Positions 38,101 to 46,300 of a stretch of DNA of 64,000 bases are shown here, in pieces; position 1 is the stretch's first letter, and each line of letters begins with the position of its first letter. The notes below the pieces were generated by a model. That model was not told the DNA's origin and searched no databases. It saw nothing but the letters and a program-made list of their open reading frames with translations. The DNA comes from Nymphaea colorata (lineage: Eukaryota; Streptophyta; Magnoliopsida; Nymphaeales; Nymphaeaceae). Position numbers and translations under genes: made by a program. The stretch covers positions 8,471,886 through 8,535,885 of the forward strand of contig NC_045144.1 in the NCBI RefSeq assembly GCF_008831285.2, given 5' to 3'.

Positions 38101-40288
38101 GGAATAAACAAGAACCAGACAGCATGAAACATTTTTAATGGGAAAAATCTATAATATTTTCAAAATATTACCAAAAATGTCTATTTCAATATTATCAGAT
38201 TATTTTCACGATATTTTCCTTTCTCATTAAGAGGATTTATTAGTGTTAGCCTACGTAAACATTTTTTGTTTCTTTAAAAATTTTACAATTGTTTTGAACT
38301 TTTATCAATATGTTTGCAAAAAAATTGGTGGAAACCTTCGTTCATATTTCTTTTATTATTTTTAGATATTTACTAAAATAGGTGTCTCCTTAGAATGGCC
38401 AAATAAAATAAGGACAGCTATTGTCACAGGCTGACTTCTTGCAATCCCATAACTGCATAAGGGCGCCTCAAACTGAAAAAGTATTTAAAAGAAAGTTTAA
38501 AAAAAAAAAAAACCTGCAACCAACTCTTTCATCACAATAAAAATTACAGGAGACCTATGGCACTCCCAAGACAAAATCTGGTGCGCCGATCACAAAGGTA
38601 TATCAACTTGGCCTATGTTTGGTGGACTACAATAAGACCAAAGGAAGTATAACAGTATACTAGATCTCACAAAATCAGACACAACTATACAAAGTAAGCA
38701 TAGTGGAACATGCTTCCCCTTCAAATTATGTGTTTTTCTCAATGCCAATTCTTTCGTGGTAGGTGTTGACTGCTTTCAAGTATTGTTGCTTGATGCAAAA
38801 GGCATAGACTGATGTATGTTGTAAAAACGTTAGGTGTCACCTAGGCATCGAGAAGCACCTGGAGCCTATGCATGCCTAAGTGGGACTGGATGCTTTAAGA
38901 AGTACCAAGAAAAAAATGTAACTATCAAATCATAACACTAGATGTTACAGTCAACAATGAAATTGGTGAACATATTATTCTTGGTGCACTCAGAACATGA
39001 AACAGAACTGATTCGACGAGAAAGGGGAGAGAGAGAGAGTGTAATCTTCTCATTAACTTTACCGTAAACTCAAAGCTAAAAGAGATTAGGGCTGCCGGTA
39101 ACAAAAATTACAATATCAGTCGAAATAAAATAAGATAAACTTTAAAAAACACACACCTTCCTAATATTGCAGAAAGACAGTAAACGACAGTTAAAGATAT
39201 TTAACAAGAACAATAAAGAATTATTACGTAATGCACAACACAAGGAGTCCAATGCAAGTGGCTTTTGATTTTGTGTTCCATTAACAAAAATCAGAATTGC
39301 ACCATACCTTTTGCAGGTGTCCTTTAACTTCTTTGGAAGACAAAAAGAGTAAGTCCAGATGTTTCACTTAATTTGATACACCTACAGGCTTGAACACATG
39401 ATATCTAATGGGCAATAAACAAAAAAAGTATTACCAATGTTCTTTTTCTTGTGTTGATCCACCAATCTGACATTATAAAACATCGATTTTTACTAAAATG
39501 TTCTTTATATACTACCAAAAATTCATTAGTTCTAGCCACTTCTAATACATATTTATATTCTGTTTGTATTATTTATATATATATTCTGTAACTTTGTTTA
39601 CATAAATTTTTTTATTAAGTTAATTCTGTTTATTAAGTTTATATTTATATTATAGACTGTTCAATGTTTAGATAATTTTTTCATTAAGCTAATTCTGTTT
39701 TATATTGTAATTTGGTATCACTATATTCTACTATATTCTGTAACTCGGTTTCATTGTATTATGTAATAGAGTCTGTTGCACTAGAATACTACATAATATA
39801 CATATAATATGTATATACTATTAGTCTATTATACATGCATATTCTCTCTTTCTCTGTCATATAATATAAGTTACATCGTTGTTAATATGTTACAAAGTTA
39901 TAGACTCGAGCTTGAACCAAGCTTAGACGAGTTATCTTTTAGTGGAGTTCGAGTAGCTCAATTCATTGTGCAGTCCTATAGAGATAAACCAGACTTGCTT
40001 ATAATTGGGTCGAACTAAGACTTCGTTTTATCACGTACAGGCACCCTTTGTTGACCCAACTAGACCCACTTTGCCATTTGGGGAGGAGATGCTCATCAGA
40101 AGACCCAAGCAGTGCATCCGCCACCACAGCATCATCAGAAAATGATAGTGACCTTCGAATGGCATCTCCAATGCTAAGTGAATCAATTGGGCATCTTACG
40201 TAAAACACCATCACCTATGTCACATAGGTACAGGTACAGATGCCGGTGTGAGTACCGGTGCGGGTACGAGTATAGACCATTTTCAACA

Positions 40289-40329
<41 letters not shown>

Positions 40330-43300
40330 AAGAAGAAATTCTGAGAAAATATATACCAAAGTAAAAAATATATATCAACATAAACAAATAAACAACATAG
40401 GAGATATATGTCAATGGCTCTTGCAGCAATGTGTTTAAAAAACCTATGAAAAACTTGAAACATATGGACAATCGAGTAGCCCCCTATACAGTCAAATATG
40501 AACATCATCAAGTTTTCACATCCAAAACACGGCTCAACATTGTGGAACTAGAATCTAAGCGCTAAATGCTGAACTGAAATGGCTAAGTTACAGAAAACGG
40601 CTCAGCATTGTGGAGCACGGTTGCATATAAATGTAAAAGAGAAAGGGCACACAATACTATTTTCAAAGAAGAAAAAGAAGATTAAAATTGACAAAACAGT
40701 AAAGGAAGAAAACAAAAATACTACTAAGAACAACAATAAAAAGAAAAATAGTCGATGCAGGAAGGTTGCCAAAGGTCGTTGGAGGCTGCCGGACGTCGCT
40801 GGAGGTCCATGGAAGAAATATCACCCAAATCAGCCAACGATGGCCCAACTCGTTTTTGTCTGAGGTCACAGCAGGTTACCGGAGGTGGCTGGAGTTCTTC
40901 CTTAGGAAACAGCGGTAGAGAAGTGCAAACCAGAACCCTCACTGGAGTTTTTGTCGAGGCTCTGTGTTTTTGAAAGGAAATACAAAAACAAAAAAGCCCT
41001 AATTTTTGGACGAAAATGAAATCGGTCAACATTGACAGTTTATTTTTGGACAAATACGGACCCGAGTACGTTGACCGTACCCAGCCTGTGTCTGACAACA
41101 TAACCATACCCGTACTGGCGCCGCACCCAACTGGTACGAGTACTCCACCAAAATTAACGTCCCCATGTTACATAGACCATCACTAAAAAGGTTGAGAACA
41201 TATAGATTAAAGAGGGTAAATTTGGTCATTACGGTAATTTCGCTTCTAACAAGGAAGCCTAAGAAGATGCAGAAATTTTCTCCTTATCAAGGGTAACTAC
41301 CAAGAAACTGCAGTTTGAGATCCCCAAAATCTGATGCAGATGAAGAGTAAGCAGTCATCCAGGACATCTCATGGACTCATGGGTGTGATGGAGAGAGAGA
41401 CTGATTGGCATAAAGGCATTTGATTTATAAATCCATCTCATGGCTATGTGAAGAGAAAAAGAGAGACTGATCACTAGGAGAGTGTTTGCTTCAGAAGCTT
41501 AACTCCAAGTGTGATGGAGTCATCGAAGTGATAAAGTTGTCAAGCTAAGGAAGTAAGCCTAGGTTTCCTAACTACCGAAACGGCATCCAGGTTCAAAAAA
41601 ATGGTCCATCATACCCGATATACTTTAACTAGGTTGGGCATAGACCCGGTTCTTTTTGTTAGAACATCAAACCCAAACCAAGATTGAACAGAAAATGCAT
41701 CTCTCAAAGTGAAATCTTCATTAGTCTTCAAGCTGCTCTATTGCAGCAGCAGCAGCAGCCAACTAAACACGGTCAAAATAAGAACCATGCAGTTCCTAAG
41801 CGCTGAAACCCTAACTTCAGATACAGAAAAAAAGATAAAGTACCTAACTGCCCTCACTTACAAGGAGTAAGACAGTAAAGCAGGTTAAAACATATTACAA
41901 TAAAGTAGATAAGAATAAACTTTGACCAACAAGAAGCAGTTTGACTCAAGAATTTTAACACTCCCCCTCAAACTTGGCATGTTGAGTGACACAATACCAA
42001 GTTTGCTAACAAATTTTCTAAACTTCAATGGTGGCAAACTCTTTGTAAACATGTTAGCAACCTGGTCCTCAGTTCTTGTGTGCTCAAAAAAAATCAATCT
42101 TCTTCATATGCTCTTTGTATTATTTTGTAAAGCGGCAATCAATCTCAATGTGCTTAATTCTTTCATGAAAACTGAATTTTTAGCAAATATAAATTGCACT
42201 CATGTTGTCACAAATCAGTTTAGTCTTGACCATGAGAATTCCAACCTCATTTCGCAACTACTTTATCCATATTATTTCAACTATAGTTTGGGCCACAGCC
42301 CTACATTCAGCCTCAATCGTCCATAAAGCTACTCTTTGTTGTTTCTTGCTCTTCCAAGACATCATAGACTTGCCAAAGAAGATGCAAAATCCTGTTGTAG
42401 ATAGATGATTCTTATTGATCCACCAAAATCAGCATCACAAAAGACTACAAGTTCTTCATAATTTGAAGGAAAAAAACATTCCATAATCCATTGTACCTCT
42501 CACATACCTTATAATTCTTAGTACACCAGCAAAATGAATTGATGGAGGAGCACTCATGAACTGACTTACTACATAGACTGCAAGTGTTATATCAGGTCTA
42601 GAAATGGTTAGATAAATCAAGCTTCCACAAGTTGTCTAAGACTCTATACATTGTAGGATCTTCTAATTTCTTTCCTTTGAGTGGTCTTAGCTTGACATTT
42701 GCTTCCATATGAGTTTCCACTCTTTTATTATCATCATGTAGTCTAGCTTTGGCAACAAGATTTGCTGCATATTTGTGTTGGGATAGAAACAGTCTCCTTC
42801 TTGAGTAAGCAACTTCTAAACCCAAGAAATACTTTAAAAAGCAAGACCTTTCATTTCAAATGTTTGAGCAACTCTTTTCTTTGTTTCATCAATAATTCTA
42901 TGATCATCTCCAATGATAACCATATCATCAACATACAAAAGCAATAAACATTTACATTTTTTTGCAGAAGATACAAACAACGCAAGGTCATGAGGGTTTT
43001 GCTTAAACTCAATTTCTTTTACAGTTGTGCTAAACTTTTCAAACCATGCTCTTCGGGCCTGTTTTAGCCCATAAAGGGCCCTCTTTAATTTGCATACTCT
43101 GCCTTCTAAATCTTCAAAACCTGGTGGAAGCTGCATATAAACTTTTTCTTCTATATCTCCATTCAAAAATGCATTTTTCACATCTACTTGCCACAAATTC
43201 CAATGTTTCGCTGATGCAAGTGCTACAAGAGCTTTAATGCTAGTCATATGTACCACTGGTGAAAATGCCTCTAAGTAGTCTATTCCAAATTGCTGATTGT

Positions 43301-46300
43301 AACCTTTTGCAACTAATCTTGCCTTTCAACGCTCAATTGATCCATCTGCTTTATTCTTGATTTTGAACACGCACTTGCAACCCACAACATTCTTCCCTGG
43401 AGGAAGTTTCACCAAATCTCATGCCTTCATTCATTCTAAAGCATTCAACTCTTCTGCCATAGCTAGTTGCCATTCCTCCTTGGACAAAATGTCCCCAATT
43501 TGTCAAAATGTCCTCATTTGATGTCATATGACATGCTGCACTTGCATCGAAAGTCCAATTAGAATTCATACAAGATATACCTGGAAAGGGATCACCTGAG
43601 GGGACATAGAGTAAGTAGAGGCAGCTGACCTACTATGAGCAAAAAGTTGTTGGATACTCTCAAGAATGTTGGCATGTGACATGTGATTCTTATCTGCGGT
43701 AGAAGATGTTTCCTTTTGTTGTAACCCTGACATATTTTTCCCATCATTCTTCTTGTCATCAACAAATGAACTAGCAACATAAGCTTCTTTCTTCTTCTTC
43801 AAAACTGAGCAGTTGAAATTCCTAGGCCCCAATTCTTTACAATAGTTACAGCATACGGTACTTGTATTCTTCTATTAAGAAACCTCCCACTATCTTCTTT
43901 TCCACCATAGGTTTTAGTCAGAACAAGAACTGATTCCTCTATATTTTTTCCTCCTAGAGACTTATTCTTTGTTTCTTCAGCCTTCATGTATTCAGCCCAA
44001 TATATATAGTTTGACCCATCAAATTTTACAACAGTCACTTGCACAAGCTCCTTTTTGTCCATATTTATAAGATTCAGTAATCTATAGATTATGTACCAAG
44101 TTTATATCAAAAATCAGCACATAGTCAATGCAAAGACTGATATGGACAGTGTGTAAGATAAATAAACTGACTGTAATATCAGTAAATGCCAACTGTGGGT
44201 ATGATATTTCCCACAATAATACTGTCCTTCAACTTCACAACATCAAAACAGTGCTCCCAACTTCGCGTTTCTTCACAGCGAACCGCAGGAGCAGAACCAA
44301 CAGCACTGACAAACCCTTAAACAGCTTGACAGCAACTAATACCCGACCCAAGATTGACCCAAAACAGATCTGAGTTCATTGCAGCTTCAGACTCTGCAAC
44401 ATCAAGCTGGAATACAAACAGTCACTTCCAAAAATGAAGCAAAAAGTCAAGCATACCTTGGTCAGATCGTATGCTGAAGCTCTGATACCATATTAGAATA
44501 TCAAACCCAAACCAACATTAAACAAAAAAATGCATCTCTCAAAGTGAAATCTTCATTAGTCTACAAGCTGCTCTATTGCAGCAGCAGCAACCAACTAAAC
44601 ACAGTCAAAATAAGAACTGTGCAGTTCCTAAGGGCTGAAACCCTAACATAAAATACAGAAAAAAATATAAAGTATCTAACTGCCTCACTTACAAGGGGTA
44701 AAACAGTAAAACAGGTTAAAAGTTAAAACACATTACAATAAAAGTAGACAAGAATAGGCTTTCACTAAGAAGAAGCAGTTTGACTCAAGAATTTTAACAC
44801 TTTTGAAGTCTTCTATCATTTTGAGACCCATATCAACACATAGCAGATCGGAATCATCGAATACCTGCAAACCTGATGGCTGCCCTACCTTTTGTCTGGG
44901 TCAGATAGAAAACAGAGAGAGGACCTTTTCTCACTTAGAATAGGCCACATATGCAGCTATAATTGAATGTCTATAGACCTGTTAGATGTAAGCAACAGAG
45001 TTCTTGTAGTAATTTCATCATTGATCCTTTTTACTTGGATGTGAAAGCATGCTCTTCTGACTAATAGATTTCTGGAACATTATGAATTATGTTCACAGTT
45101 AACACATACAATATGGCAGCAGTTCTGGAGGTGGACTATTTTCTTAAAGTTGCAAATATGATTTCTACCAGAGCCAAGATAAACAATATATGACACAGTC
45201 CACAAGCCGTATCACCAATGTATCAAAAAAACCATAGTGAAGCTAGAAGATTCTTAACCCATGGAGCATATTAAACAGCAACTAAAAACAAAGGGATAAT
45301 TACATAAGTTGCTAAAGAGGAGAGGGGGTGAAGGGGGGAACAAGGGAATACACCTTTAAGAATAGTTTTTCCCAGGCCCGATCTGAGATCCGCTTCATCA
45401 CTCCAAGTTTTGAGAGGGGTACTCTTTGATGGGAGCATTGAAGCATAATGTTGTTTATTTGACTGCAATAAGATAAACAAAATTAAACATGACATTTAGT
45501 GGATAAAATATCTGGAAAACTAAATTACACATTATAATGCCTTTATAAGTTATATATTTTTTCATATATTCTATTTATCTGCAACTAAGATATTTGACTT
45601 ACGTAGGTTTCAAACTTTCAGCCCACTGTCGAAGCCAATCAGTTGAAATCCAGAAGTACAGATCCTTAGTAGAATTGACAGGTGCCAGGGAAAGAATAGT
45701 CCTCACTTCATTTTGACGTTCTTTCACTTCCATCAGGTGAGTCTGCTTCTTCAATTGATAATCCTTGCAAGCATTTTCATGCAACTGATTTAGTTTATTA
45801 ATTTCCTCAAAAAGATACGTTGGAAGAAGCTCCTTGTATACTCCACCATTCAATTCCCCTTTCAAGTGCCACCCCAAGTTATCAGAAGCATTTCTTCTAT
45901 GGTACATCAACATGTATGCATCTGGTGATGAATATGCTTCTAGGTTATCAGCCGTGGAGCTATCAGGTGGGAGAATTTGAGAGGCATCTCCTGAAGGCCC
46001 ATTGCCATCTGAATCTGCTCCAGCACAAGAGCTTGAGGATCCTTCTCCAAAAGGATGAATTCCTAACATTGAAACATGTTCATCATCGAATTTCCACCAT
46101 AAACCACTTAACTCATCTTTGATATGTGCCACATAATGGCCACTGTTAACAGCTGTTCCCTTGTGAATAAGAATAGCAGAAAGATCATACATCAGAACAT
46201 CTGCTTGACTAGAACATAACCGTTGTCCCATCTCCAACAGTTTTGGAAAGCTAAAGTTTGACACAACCTTCTTCTTTGTTGTCGTCTGAAAAACGCACAC

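Larger units (their letters stand above)
41657..44799 (-). mobile_element. Ty1/copia element with internal deletion (copia-2), in UBP26 intron 5
   Basis: A 3,143-bp element on the same strand as UBP26. LTRs are 304 and 309 bp. The 5-bp target duplication CTTTT is perfect (41652-41656 and 44800-44804). Primer-binding and purine-tract sites are present. Coding remnants run from gag (about 44062) and a corrupted protease ([13 protein letters not shown], where DSGA is expected) straight to RT and RNase H: integrase is missing. LTR divergence by eye is about 10%. It can only have moved with help, and is now broken. Confidence 0.95.
37756..45353 (-). other. UBP26 intron 5 (7.6 kb)
   Basis: The largest intron. 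It holds a hAT element (40215-41175) and the deletion-derivative copia-2 (41657-44799); together these account for over half of it. The rest is AT-rich with no gene. A 'cctaggcat'-type palindromic stretch lies near 38840-38880. Confidence 0.88.

Noticed and set aside
45271-45495. A 74-codon minus-strand frame over UBP26 exon 5.
   Set aside because: Wrong frame; the phase set by exon 4 gives the family sequence in the next frame.
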